NCBI GenBank assembly: GCA_000209465.1
Contig: GL890594.1
Coordinates: forward strand, 8,634 to 72,633
Length of the DNA: 64,000 bases
Reading direction: 5' to 3'
Origin: Lachnospiraceae oral taxon 107 str. F0167
GTDB taxonomy: Bacteria > Bacillota > Clostridia > Lachnospirales > Lachnospiraceae
The translations under genes and the position numbers were made by a program. This document shows positions 27,953 to 36,452 of the stretch, piece by piece. The notes under the pieces are model-generated. The model was given only the letters and a program-made list of their open reading frames with translations. It did no database searches and was not told the DNA's origin. The first letter of the stretch is position 1. Every line of letters begins with the position of its first letter.

Positions 27953-28028
27953 GAATTTGGCAGATATAAATTTTTAGTATATTTTAAAATTATTTACAAA
28001 ACATTTTTGTTTCAGAAAGGATAAGAAG

Positions 28029-28865
28029 ATGAAAGTTGGTATTATTGGTGCAGGTACAATGGGTTCAGGCATTGCTCAGGCTTTTGCAATGACAGACGGA
28101 TATGAAGTAAGACTTTGCGATATTAAGGAAGAGTTTGCGCAGGCAGGCTTTGCAAAGATCCAAAAGAATATCAATTTCCTTGTAGGAAAAGAGAAGATAA
28201 CAAAGGAAGCCGGAGATGCAATTATTTCAAAGATAAAAGTAGGCCTTAGCGATATTTGCAGCGACTGTGATTTAATAGTTGAAGTAGCATTAGAGAAGAT
28301 GGAAGTTAAGCAGCAGATTTTTAAAGAACTTCAAAACATTGTTCCTAAGGATTGTATCTTTGCTTCAAATACATCATCACTTTCCATTACAAGAATCGGT
28401 GAAGCACTTGACAGACCTGTAGTAGGAATGCATTTTTTCAATCCTGCTGACAGAATGAAGCTTGTTGAGGTAATAGGCGGAGAAAAGACACCTGCCGATT
28501 TGGTTGAGAAGATTAAAAAGATATCTGAAGATATCGGAAAAACACCTGTACAGGTTAAGGAAGCACCGGGATTTGTAGTAAATCGTATACTTGTTCCGAT
28601 GATCAATGAAGCTATCAATGTATGGGCTGCAGGAACAGCAGATGCTGAGGGCGTAGATACAGCGATGATTCTTGGATGTGCACATCCTATGGGACCACTT
28701 CACTTGGCGGATCTTATCGGTCTTGATATTTGTCTGGCTATTATGGAAGTTATTCACAATGAGACAGGGGATGATAAGTATTTACCTGCTCCGAAGTTAA
28801 AAGAGCTTGTAGCGGCAGGTAAGCTTGGTAAGAAAACAGGAGAAGGAATATTCTCTTATAAGTAA
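28029..28865 (+). CDS. hbd: 3-hydroxybutyryl-CoA dehydrogenase
   Basis: 278 residues. The N-terminal Rossmann domain starts MKVGIIGAGTMGSG. The catalytic His/Glu region is HFFNPADRMKLVEVI, and the C-terminal helical domain includes GPLHLADLIGLD. It reduces acetoacetyl-CoA to 3-hydroxybutyryl-CoA with NAD(P)H. AGAAAGGA precedes the start. It lies 76 bases after crt; a strong hairpin and a structured leader separate it from bcd. Confidence 0.96.
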   Translation: MKVGIIGAGTMGSGIAQAFAMTDGYEVRLCDIKEEFAQAGFAKIQKNINFLVGKEKITKEAGDAIISKIKVGLSDICSDCDLIVEVALEKMEVKQQIFKELQNIVPKDCIFASNTSSLSITRIGEALDRPVVGMHFFNPADRMKLVEVIGGEKTPADLVEKIKKISEDIGKTPVQVKEAPGFVVNRILVPMINEAINVWAAGTADAEGVDTAMILGCAHPMGPLHLADLIGLDICLAIMEVIHNETGDDKYLPAPKLKELVAAGKLGKKTGEGIFSYK

Positions 28866-28872
28866 AATATAT

Positions 28873-29028
28873 ATCCCCCTTTTTACACCAGAATGTAAGA
28901 AGGGGGATTAATACGATATAGATACAAAAGGCGGGTTTGTATTTACTATATAGGTGAAAGAAAACTAAGAAAGGATAACGCAAACAAAGACTTTCACCAT
29001 TTATGTTTGCACTTGGATTTATTCAAGT
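28873..29028 (+). promoter_or_regulatory. Structured leader upstream of bcd: hairpin plus interlocking helices
   Basis: Three elements. First, a 14-bp hairpin (28873-28886 with 28895-28908, C5/G5 core, no T-run). Second, two interlocked helices: GGTGAAAG (28953-28960) with CTTTCACC (28991-28998), and GCAAACA (28980-28986) with TGTTTGC (29004-29010). Each strand of one falls inside the loop of the other, the order of an H-type pseudoknot or of two mutually exclusive folds. Third, a small stem ACTTG/CAAGT (29011-29015 with 29024-29028) touching the bcd ribosome-binding site AGTAGGG (29026-29032). It matches no riboswitch class that I recognise. Function is inferred. Confidence 0.5.
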
Positions 29029-29040
29029 AGGGTATGATTC

Positions 29041-30195
29041 ATGGATTTTACTTTAGACAAGAAACATGAGATGGCAAGAACCCTATTCAGGGAGTTTGCC
29101 GAAAAGGAAGTAAAACCTCTTGCAGTAGAGGTGGATGAAACAGAAGTATTTCCAAGAGAAACTGTAAGGAAGATGGCAAAATACGGTTTCCTTGGTATTC
29201 CTGTAGCAAAGGAATTTGGAGGTCAGGGTGCCGATCCGTTGGCATATGTTATGTGTGTAGAAGAGATATCAAAGGTTTGTGCCACAACAGGCGTTATCGT
29301 CTCAGCTCATACATCCCTTTGTGCCGATCCTATTGCTATGTATGGTACACCGGCTCAAAAGGAAAAGTATCTCATTCCCCTGGCAAAGGGTGAAAAACTC
29401 GGAGCTTTTGCGCTCACAGAGCCTAATGCCGGTACTGATGCACAGGGTGCTGTTACAAAGGCGGTACTTGATGGTGATGATTATGTGTTAAACGGCTCAA
29501 AAATCTTTATTACAAACGGTAAAGAGGCTGATATATATGTTGTAATTGCATGTACAGAGATAAAGGTGGATGCAAAGGGCAGACAGAAAAAGATTTTCTC
29601 GGCATTTATAGTTGAGAAGGATACACCGGGATTCGGCTTTGGAACAAAGGAAAAGAAGATGGGTATCAGAGGCTCATCCACATACGAACTTATTTTTACC
29701 GATTGCAGAGTACCGAAGGAAAATATGTTAGGTCCTGCAGGTAAGGGCTTCGGTATTGCAATGCATACTCTTGACGGCGGTCGTATAGGTATTGCCGCAC
29801 AGGCACTCGGTATTGCAGAGGGTGCACTTGAGAGAACTATTGCATATGTAAAAGAAAGAAAGCAGTTTGGAAGATCTATCGGAGCTTTCCAGAATACTCA
29901 GTTTGAGTTGGCAAATATGGCAACCAAAGTAAAAGCGGCACAGATGCTTGTATATAGAGCTGCAATGGCTAAAGCTACACAGAAGACATATTCAGAAGAA
30001 GCTGCAATGGCAAAGCTGTTTGCGGCGGAGGTAGCTATGGAAGTTACCACCAAGGCGGTTCAGCTTCATGGTGGATACGGATATACAAGAGAGTATGAAA
30101 TTGAGAGAATGATGCGTGATGCTAAGATTACAGAAGTGTACGAGGGTACAAGTGAAGTACAAAGAATGGTAATTGCCGGTTCATTGCTTAAATAA
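29041..30195 (+). CDS. bcd: Butyryl-CoA dehydrogenase
   Basis: 384 residues, acyl-CoA dehydrogenase family. FAD-contact segments ALTEPNAGTD and FITNG are followed by the C-terminal helical bundle with QLHGGYGYTREY and catalytic Glu368 (YEGTSEVQR). Together with EtfAB encoded next it reduces crotonyl-CoA to butyryl-CoA, and in anaerobes the complex bifurcates electrons to ferredoxin (family knowledge). The start at 29041 has AGTAGGG eight bases upstream. Confidence 0.96.
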   Translation: MDFTLDKKHEMARTLFREFAEKEVKPLAVEVDETEVFPRETVRKMAKYGFLGIPVAKEFGGQGADPLAYVMCVEEISKVCATTGVIVSAHTSLCADPIAMYGTPAQKEKYLIPLAKGEKLGAFALTEPNAGTDAQGAVTKAVLDGDDYVLNGSKIFITNGKEADIYVVIACTEIKVDAKGRQKKIFSAFIVEKDTPGFGFGTKEKKMGIRGSSTYELIFTDCRVPKENMLGPAGKGFGIAMHTLDGGRIGIAAQALGIAEGALERTIAYVKERKQFGRSIGAFQNTQFELANMATKVKAAQMLVYRAAMAKATQKTYSEEAAMAKLFAAEVAMEVTTKAVQLHGGYGYTREYEIERMMRDAKITEVYEGTSEVQRMVIAGSLLK

Positions 30196-30221
30196 TAGTG
30201 CTATTACGAATGGAGGATGTC

Positions 30222-31004
30222 ATGAAGATAGTTGTTTGTATTAAACAAGTGCCGGATACCAAGGGCGGTGTTGTTTTTAACCCTGACGGCACATTAAACA
30301 GAGGAGCCATGCTCACAATTATGAATCCCGATGATAAGGCGGGACTTGAGGCGGCGCTCAGAATTAAGGATAAATACGGTGCGGAAGTTACAGTAGTTAC
30401 TATGGGACTTCCAAAAGCTGATGAAGTACTTAGAGAAGCTATGGCAATGGGAGCTGATAAGGCGGTACTTATTACAGACAGAGTACTTGGAGGAGCAGAT
30501 ACCTGGGCTACATCACAGACTATTGCGGGAGCATTAAGAAAGCTGGAATATGATCTTATAATTACAGGTCGTCAGGCTATTGACGGTGATACTGCACAGG
30601 TCGGACCTCAGATTTCAGAACATCTTGATATACCTGTTATCAGCTATGCACAAAAGATAGAAATTGAAGGCGACAGTGTGATAGTGGAGCGCCAGTTTGA
30701 TGATAGATATCATGTTTTAAAAGCAAAGATGCCTGTACTTATTACAGCCCTTTCAGAGCTTAATGAGCCGAGATATATGACTCTGGGCGGTATTTTTGAT
30801 GCTTATGAGAAGGAAGTATGCGTACTTTCAAGAGCCGATCTTGTGGATGTAGACGATTCAAATATCGGATTGAAGGGTTCACCGACACAGATTGCAAAAG
30901 CATCCGATAAGGTAAGAAAGGGTGCGGGGGAACAGGTAAACCTTGGTGCATCAGAATCTGTTGATTACATCATAGGCAAGTTAAAAGAAACACATATCAT
31001 CTAA
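30222..31004 (+). CDS. etfB: Electron transfer flavoprotein, beta subunit
   Basis: 260 residues starting MKIVVCIKQVPD. The signature ITGRQAIDGDTAQVGPQ and the C-terminal region after residue 200 match EtfB. The start at 30222 follows TGGAGG closely; a start a few codons upstream is not preceded by a site. It forms the Etf heterodimer with EtfA and serves Bcd. It lies 26 bases after bcd. Confidence 0.96.
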   Translation: MKIVVCIKQVPDTKGGVVFNPDGTLNRGAMLTIMNPDDKAGLEAALRIKDKYGAEVTVVTMGLPKADEVLREAMAMGADKAVLITDRVLGGADTWATSQTIAGALRKLEYDLIITGRQAIDGDTAQVGPQISEHLDIPVISYAQKIEIEGDSVIVERQFDDRYHVLKAKMPVLITALSELNEPRYMTLGGIFDAYEKEVCVLSRADLVDVDDSNIGLKGSPTQIAKASDKVRKGAGEQVNLGASESVDYIIGKLKETHII

Positions 31005-31017
31005 AAAGGAGTCGTTT

Positions 31018-32070
31018 ATGAGACAGAATACAGAGGAATACAGGGGAGTGTTTACATTTGCCCAACAGGTAGACGGCAAATTGAGCGGTATTTCCCTTGA
31101 ACTTATTGGTAAAGGTAAGGATTTGGCTGCTGACCTTAATACAGAAGTAACAGCAGTACTTTTGGGATCTGATATAAAGGGTTTGGTTGATGAACTCGCT
31201 GAACATGGTGCGGACAAAATAATAGTAGTAGATGATTCCAAATTAAAAGAGTATCGTACAGAGCCATATACACAGGCACTTGCAGCAGTTATAAATGAGT
31301 TTAAGCCTGAGATATTTATTATCGGAGCTACAGCTATAGGAAGAGATCTTGGTCCAAGAGTTTCAGCAAGAGTCGGAACCGGACTTACAGCAGACTGTAC
31401 ACAGCTTGAAATAGGAGATTATCCATTGGTAGCTATTGCAGGAAGAGAGCAAAAACATAATCAGCTTCTTATGACCAGACCTGCATTTGGTGGAAATACC
31501 ATAGCAACTATTGCATGTCCTGAGAACAGACCGCAGATGGCAACAGTCCGTCCGGGTGTTATGCAAAAGAAGGAGAGAGTTGCGGGAGCAAAGGCACAGA
31601 TAATAGACTTTGATGCAAAGCTGACAGAAAATGATAAATATGTGGAGATTTTGGAGATTGTAAAGAATGCCAAGACTACAGAAGATATCATGGCTGCAAA
31701 GATTTTGGTATCAGGAGGTAGAGGTGTAGGTTCAGCCGAGAACTTCAAGATACTTAAGGATTTGGCAGATGTACTTCACGGTACTGTAAGCTGTTCAAGG
31801 GCTGTAGTGGATGCAGGCTGGATGCCTAAGGATATTCAGGTAGGACAGACCGGTAAAACAGTCCGTCCGCATCTATACTTTGCAATAGGTATCTCAGGTG
31901 CAATACAGCATCTTGCAGGTATGGAAGAAAGTGATATCATCATCGCTATAAATAAAGATGAGACAGCACCTATTTTCAGTGTTGCGGATTACGGTATTGT
32001 AGGTGATTTGAATAAGATAGTACCTGCACTTACAGAGAAGATAAAGGCTGAGCTTGCAAAGGAAGAATGA
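31018..32070 (+). CDS. etfA: Electron transfer flavoprotein, alpha subunit
   Basis: 350 residues. The N-terminal adenine-nucleotide-like domain is followed by a C-terminal FAD-binding domain with SGGRGVGS, SRAVVDAGWMP, QVGQTGKTV and AIGISGAIQH, the classical EtfA motifs. AAAGGAG lies before the ATG and a strong terminator follows, so it ends the butyrate operon. Confidence 0.96.
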   Translation: MRQNTEEYRGVFTFAQQVDGKLSGISLELIGKGKDLAADLNTEVTAVLLGSDIKGLVDELAEHGADKIIVVDDSKLKEYRTEPYTQALAAVINEFKPEIFIIGATAIGRDLGPRVSARVGTGLTADCTQLEIGDYPLVAIAGREQKHNQLLMTRPAFGGNTIATIACPENRPQMATVRPGVMQKKERVAGAKAQIIDFDAKLTENDKYVEILEIVKNAKTTEDIMAAKILVSGGRGVGSAENFKILKDLADVLHGTVSCSRAVVDAGWMPKDIQVGQTGKTVRPHLYFAIGISGAIQHLAGMEESDIIIAINKDETAPIFSVADYGIVGDLNKIVPALTEKIKAELAKEE

Positions 32071-32109
32071 TTACATTAGATATTAAAATCTTAGATAATC
32101 TTTAAAATA

Positions 32110-32156
32110 AAAATCGCTATAAACTACTTAACGGAGTTTATAGCGATTTTTTGTTT
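32110..32156 (+). terminator. Intrinsic terminator of the butyrate operon
   Basis: Perfect 16-bp stem (32110-32125 with 32135-32150), 9-nt loop, then TTGTTT. Confidence 0.93.
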
Positions 32157-32179
32157 ATAAGAGAGTGCATATTTCCTGC

Positions 32180-32208
32180 TTGACATAAATCAAAAATTAT
32201 TTTATAAT
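32180..32208 (+). promoter_or_regulatory. Full-consensus promoter of cooS
   Basis: TTGACA (32180-32185), exactly 17 bp, TATAAT (32203-32208). Start is expected near 32215, giving a leader of about 70 nt. A perfect consensus suggests strong or repressor-controlled transcription; no clear operator was found. Confidence 0.9.
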
Positions 32209-32283
32209 CAAAAAACATTTTAACATACTAAACTAATAGGTAAATAGGCCATTGAGTTTTTTAAAAAGCAGGAAGGAAGTCTC

Positions 32284-34446
32284 ATGGGAAAGAAAGAACA
32301 TAATCATGAACATAGCCATAAACACAGTCATGAACATAGTCATGAACATCATCATGATGAGCATGGAGTAGATCATATCCATAGCCATAGAAATTTAATA
32401 GGCTTTGATGAACATGGTATACCGACAATTACTTTAAAATCGGATCATGAAGAGGATGGGGATGATAAGGCATTTATAAGAGATTACATGAATGCGGTTT
32501 CAGAATATAGAAAAACTTTTCCGTCAAAGGATGAGGTACTTGAAAACACTCCGGATCCGGCTGTAAAAGAAATGATTTTACGACAGAATCAGCTTGGATT
32601 TGATACCACCTTTGACAGATTTGACAAACAGCAGCCACAATGTAGTTTCGGTATGGCGGGTATTTGCTGTAAAATCTGTAATATGGGACCATGTAAGATA
32701 ACTTCAAAAAGTCCTAAAGGAATTTGTGGTGCCGATGCGGACTTAATAGTTGCAAGAAATTTACTTCGTTCCGCCGCTGCAGGTGTTGCACAGCATGGTA
32801 TGCATGGGCGTGAGGTTATATTGTCTTTAAAATGGGCGGCTGAAGGGAAACTTGACTTGCCTATTTTAGGACAGCAAAAGATAAAGGATGTTGCAAAGGC
32901 TTTTGGAATAAAGACAGAGAGAAGAAGTATTAAAAAGATTGCCTCAGAGCTTGCAGATATACTTTTAGATGATATGAGCCGTACAGTGCCGGGAGAGTAT
33001 AAAATAATTGAAGCACTGGGTTTGGAAGAAAGAAAAAATACCTGGAAAAAGTTGGATATTTTGCCGATAAGTGCCTATCATGAGGTCTTTGAAGCTTATC
33101 ATAAAACAGGTGTGGGTACAGATGGTGATTGGAAGAGTGTTATGCAGCAGTTTCTGCGATGCGGTCTTGCATTTACATATTCAGGTGTGGTAAGCACAGC
33201 CATAGCTACAGACGGGCTTTTTGGAGTAGGTGACAGGGTGACTTCAAAGGTAAATATAGGGGCACTGAAAAAGGGCTATGTAAATATTGCGGTACATGGA
33301 CATCTTCCTACTTTAGTCAGCGAGATAGTAAAGGTAGGACAGGAAGAGAAGTATATAGATTTGGCTAAAAAAGCAGGTGCAAAGGGTATAAGATTCTATG
33401 GAATCTGCTGTTCGGGGCTTTCTGCAATGTATCGATATGCCGGAGTTATTCCTCTTTCAAATGCGGTATCTGCCGAGCTGGTGCTTGGAACAGGTGCACT
33501 TGATCTTTGGATTGCGGATGTACAGGATGTATTCCCGGCTATAATGGAGGTGGCAAATTGCTTTAGAACCACAGTTATTACAACCAGTGAGTCTGCAAGG
33601 CTTCCGGGAGCGGAAAGATTTGAATATGACCATCATCATTCAAACATAGGAGAAACAAGAGAGCTTGCGGAAAAAATAATACTCAGGGGAATTGAAAGCT
33701 TCAAAGACAGACAGGGTATACCTGTATATATTCCACCATATGAGGTGGATGCTGAGGTGGGATTTTCACCTGAATATGTACATAAGCACTATGGCTCAAT
33801 GAGACCTCTGTATGAAGCACTAAAGGAAGGTAAGATACTGGGTATTGTAAATCTGGTGGGATGTAATAATCCGAAGGTGGTTTATGAAAAATGTATTATT
33901 GATGTAGCCAATGCATTATTAAGAAATAATATTTTGATTCTTACAAACGGTTGTGCATCATTTCCACTTATGAAGATGGGATATTGCAATATTTCAGGTC
34001 AGGATCATGCAGGTGAGGGATTAAAGGAATTTCTTGGAGATCTTCCGCCGGTATGGCATGTTGGAGAATGTATTGATAATACAAGATCAAGCGGTATACT
34101 GTCAGGAGTAGCGGGTGAGGCAGGCAAGGCTTTATTTGAAATGCCTTTTGCATTTACTTCTCCCGAGTGGAGCAATGAAAAGGGAATAGATGCCGCACTT
34201 GGCTTCAGACTTATGGGAATCAATTCATATCACTGTGTAGAGGCTCAAATTCACGGTTCAAAGAATGTAATAGAATTTTTGAAGGAGGGAACGAAGGAAT
34301 TACTTGGCTCTGTTATGGTTGTAGATACAAATCCCGACTCTCTGGGTGAAAAAATAGTTGCAGATATTATTGAGAAGAGGAAAGCACTTGGATGGGCTGT
34401 ACCTGATGAGATAGTTCATAAAGAGGAAGAATTGGTTTTAGTATAG
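32284..34446 (+). CDS. cooS: CooS-type anaerobic carbon monoxide dehydrogenase homologue with His-rich N-terminus
   Basis: 720 residues, longer than the roughly 635 of typical CooS because of an N-terminal extension with 15 His in residues 6-35. Cluster ligands compared with a remembered Carboxydothermus CODH-II sequence: D-cluster Cys120 and Cys128; B-cluster Cys129, Cys132, Cys137, Cys148; C-cluster His338, Cys376, Cys527, Cys557, Cys596. The position of the remaining C-cluster ligand (Cys333 of CODH-II) is Asp415, in ADVQDVF where the reference has DYQC. Candidate acid-base residues (AAGVAQHGMH and NEKG) are kept. It stands alone: no cooC, cooF, acsA/B or hydrogenase genes are near. It may oxidise CO or, given the altered site, be a CooS-V-like variant with another reaction. 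Confidence 0.88.
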   Translation: MGKKEHNHEHSHKHSHEHSHEHHHDEHGVDHIHSHRNLIGFDEHGIPTITLKSDHEEDGDDKAFIRDYMNAVSEYRKTFPSKDEVLENTPDPAVKEMILRQNQLGFDTTFDRFDKQQPQCSFGMAGICCKICNMGPCKITSKSPKGICGADADLIVARNLLRSAAAGVAQHGMHGREVILSLKWAAEGKLDLPILGQQKIKDVAKAFGIKTERRSIKKIASELADILLDDMSRTVPGEYKIIEALGLEERKNTWKKLDILPISAYHEVFEAYHKTGVGTDGDWKSVMQQFLRCGLAFTYSGVVSTAIATDGLFGVGDRVTSKVNIGALKKGYVNIAVHGHLPTLVSEIVKVGQEEKYIDLAKKAGAKGIRFYGICCSGLSAMYRYAGVIPLSNAVSAELVLGTGALDLWIADVQDVFPAIMEVANCFRTTVITTSESARLPGAERFEYDHHHSNIGETRELAEKIILRGIESFKDRQGIPVYIPPYEVDAEVGFSPEYVHKHYGSMRPLYEALKEGKILGIVNLVGCNNPKVVYEKCIIDVANALLRNNILILTNGCASFPLMKMGYCNISGQDHAGEGLKEFLGDLPPVWHVGECIDNTRSSGILSGVAGEAGKALFEMPFAFTSPEWSNEKGIDAALGFRLMGINSYHCVEAQIHGSKNVIEFLKEGTKELLGSVMVVDTNPDSLGEKIVADIIEKRKALGWAVPDEIVHKEEELVLV
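32302..32349 (+). repeat. Tandem 12-bp repeat encoding the His-rich tail
   Basis: Four head-to-tail 12-mers; the last two are identical (AGTCATGAACAT, 32326-32337 and 32338-32349) and the first two are diverged. Each adds four residues, two of them His. Such in-frame repeats can grow or shrink without a frameshift. Confidence 0.85.
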
Positions 34447-34496
34447 TTTTGTAAAACAGTATAAATTATAGAACATTTTGAATATAGATATAAGTA

Positions 34497-34524
34497 TTGA
34501 CAACTGATATAGAAGATGTACAAT
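34497..34524 (+). promoter_or_regulatory. Promoter of the 35-residue membrane protein gene
   Basis: TTGACA (34497-34502), 16-bp spacer, TACAAT (34519-34524). Start is expected near 34531. Confidence 0.75.
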
Positions 34525-34574
34525 GAAAATAAGCAAAAGCTTTGTGAATCAACTTATAATGGGGAGGATAAGTT

Positions 34575-34682
34575 ATGGATATGCAGTTGTTTTGGGATGC
34601 TTTGGCACCGGTTATAAATATAGGAGTTTGGGTTGGTCTTGGACTTTTTATAAGGTATTTAATAATAAGACTTAAAAAGTAA
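34575..34682 (+). CDS. Small single-span membrane protein (35 residues)
   Basis: ATG 34575 follows GGGGAGG (34561-34567) at 7 bases. The product begins MDMQLFWDALAPVINIG, has one hydrophobic helix (about 11-31), and ends in a basic tail RLKK, giving an N-out/C-in orientation by the positive-inside rule. It has its own promoter and a strong terminator 31 bases after the stop, so it is a free-standing transcription unit between cooS and the convergent VWA gene. I do not recognise the family. It could be a small regulatory membrane peptide or a toxin-like peptide; neither is shown. Confidence 0.7.
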   Translation: MDMQLFWDALAPVINIGVWVGLGLFIRYLIIRLKK

Positions 34683-34713
34683 GAGGCAGTTAAACAGGAT
34701 GTATAGCCGGTAT

Positions 34714-34753
34714 AAAAAGAGTAGTTTGCCGTTTTGGCAAACTACTCTTTTTT
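34714..34753. terminator. Bidirectional terminator between the small-protein gene and the VWA gene
   Basis: Perfect 17-bp stem, 34714-34730 with 34736-34752, 5-nt loop, T-rich in both directions. It overlaps the stop codon of the minus-strand VWA gene. Confidence 0.93.
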
Positions 34754-36452
34754 ACATTCTCCTTATTTCCGCCTGTATCATATTTCCGACCAAAGATGCA
34801 AAATTATCAAGAGATTTTACTTTTACAAAACTTCTGCCGAAGATTTTTTGAACATTCGGTATATCGGCATCATCACCGGTAAAGGCGCAGAGTACATAGA
34901 TATTTTCCAGTTTAGCTCTATGAACAAGCTCGGTCATATCTTCTATAGCGATATCACCGCTGTAGTTGGTGGATTTTTGGCTTACCTCCATTATATCATT
35001 GGGTTTGACATCGGTAAGCCAGATTACCACTCTATGGGTGGCTGTATTTTCTCTCATCTGACATAATATGGCATTTAGAGCCAAACCGTCTCTATTTGCA
35101 CCTGTAGTAAAGAATCTGAATATTTCTTTGTTTTTTGAGCTTTCACTATAATTGCGATAAAGATTCATTACAGTATATCCGTTCATAGATGAATATCCCC
35201 ACACTCTTACAGGAACATGGCAGTTATCAAGAGCTTTGGCAATGATATATCCCTGTGCGGAAACTGTATCCATACGATGTATCTGTGAGGCGGAGGCGTC
35301 AAGTAAAATATCGACACTGATATTACCGCTGCCCTCAACGACTTGTTTTTCAAAAATCTTATTGTTATTAAGATATAGAGCCTTCCAAACAAGAGAAGGT
35401 TTAAGTTTTCCGGTCTTTGAGCAGACGGCGGTAGGCTCCAGCTGTGTAAGAAGAGCGTTTTTTATTCTATGAGTAAGCTCGGAAATTGCCGCATTATTTA
35501 TTTTCATATTTGAAAAGAATGCAGCTTCATTTTTCTCACGCTGTTTTTTCATTTCTTTTCTCATTTTGGCGGCAAAGCCCGTGACCTTTTCTTCATCCTC
35601 ACCTCTTGTGAAAAATATTCGAGTACCTAAGTGATTGCCGGTACAACATTCTCTTTGAATTTTTTCGGAAGTTTTATCATCATATATGGATTTGCCGAAA
35701 TAACTGCTGATATATTTTCTAAGTCCTTCCTCCGTGACTCGGTTGAATTTTTCGGAGTCGGTTTCAAAGGCTGAGGTATCGGAACCTCCCTGATTTTCGA
35801 CATAACCTACAACAAGTTTTTTTGCACCTGATATTTCACTCGATACTCCGGCTTTTTTTCCAAAGAAGAGTCTTGGTATGGGTATTTTAAACTTTCGTTT
35901 TTGTCCCTTTGAACCGACTCCCGGAAGATAGGTAAAATACTTTGCCAAAGTGGATGAAAGACTTTTTATAAAGCCTTCCGTATCAACATCTCCTGAGATT
36001 TCCAGCTCATCAAGAAGCTTTCTGTCCACAAGATCCGGAAGTCCGCTGTCCTCTCCTATGGATGTTTTATAATGTCCTTCAAGTATCCATCCCTCTCTGC
36101 TTTCTGCTATGCTTGGCATAAATTCACGAAGCTTTTTTTTGCAATATTCTGTTCGCAAAAGCAAAAGCCCCGGTCTTTTATCTTTTTCCTTTTCAAAGGT
36201 GGTATTTTCAAGTGCAATCCAAAATAATGCCTCGTAGGTGCCCTGACCGACTGTTTCATGAAAGGTATTATAAAATTCTTTCAGCTTTTTCCAGTCAAAA
36301 TGGGCATAGCTGCTTCCAAGTATCGTATTCCAATATAAATCAGCTTTTGCATCATCATCATACATACGAAAACCGACAGAAACATTATAATTTCCGGCTG
36401 CATTCCAAATCATATTTGCAGCCCTCTTTTTTTCAAATTCTGTTAAAATCAT
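34752..36452 (-). CDS. VWA-domain (CoxE/NorD-like) protein
   Basis: 566 residues. The C-terminal third holds a von Willebrand factor A domain with MIDAS motif DASAS (Asp385, Ser387, Ser389), Thr in FFTTGAN and the acidic WLTDVKPND. The N-terminal half has no recognisable domain. Basic and Cys-containing segments (RECCTGNH, about 268-274) are present. Its start overlaps the stop of the MoxR ATPase gene (ATGA). Such MoxR/VWA pairs (CbbQ/CbbO, NorQ/NorD, CoxD/CoxE) insert metals or remodel enzymes. It converges on cooS, so a role in maturing that enzyme is possible but only inferred. Confidence 0.8.
   Translation of the reverse strand: MILTEFEKKRAANMIWNAAGNYNVSVGFRMYDDDAKADLYWNTILGSSYAHFDWKKLKEFYNTFHETVGQGTYEALFWIALENTTFEKEKDKRPGLLLLRTEYCKKKLREFMPSIAESREGWILEGHYKTSIGEDSGLPDLVDRKLLDELEISGDVDTEGFIKSLSSTLAKYFTYLPGVGSKGQKRKFKIPIPRLFFGKKAGVSSEISGAKKLVVGYVENQGGSDTSAFETDSEKFNRVTEEGLRKYISSYFGKSIYDDKTSEKIQRECCTGNHLGTRIFFTRGEDEEKVTGFAAKMRKEMKKQREKNEAAFFSNMKINNAAISELTHRIKNALLTQLEPTAVCSKTGKLKPSLVWKALYLNNNKIFEKQVVEGSGNISVDILLDASASQIHRMDTVSAQGYIIAKALDNCHVPVRVWGYSSMNGYTVMNLYRNYSESSKNKEIFRFFTTGANRDGLALNAILCQMRENTATHRVVIWLTDVKPNDIMEVSQKSTNYSGDIAIEDMTELVHRAKLENIYVLCAFTGDDADIPNVQKIFGRSFVKVKSLDNFASLVGNMIQAEIRRM

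Noticed and set aside
29003-29056. 17-codon frame overlapping the bcd start as a leader peptide
   Set aside because: No Shine-Dalgarno within range; the bases are better explained by the structured leader.
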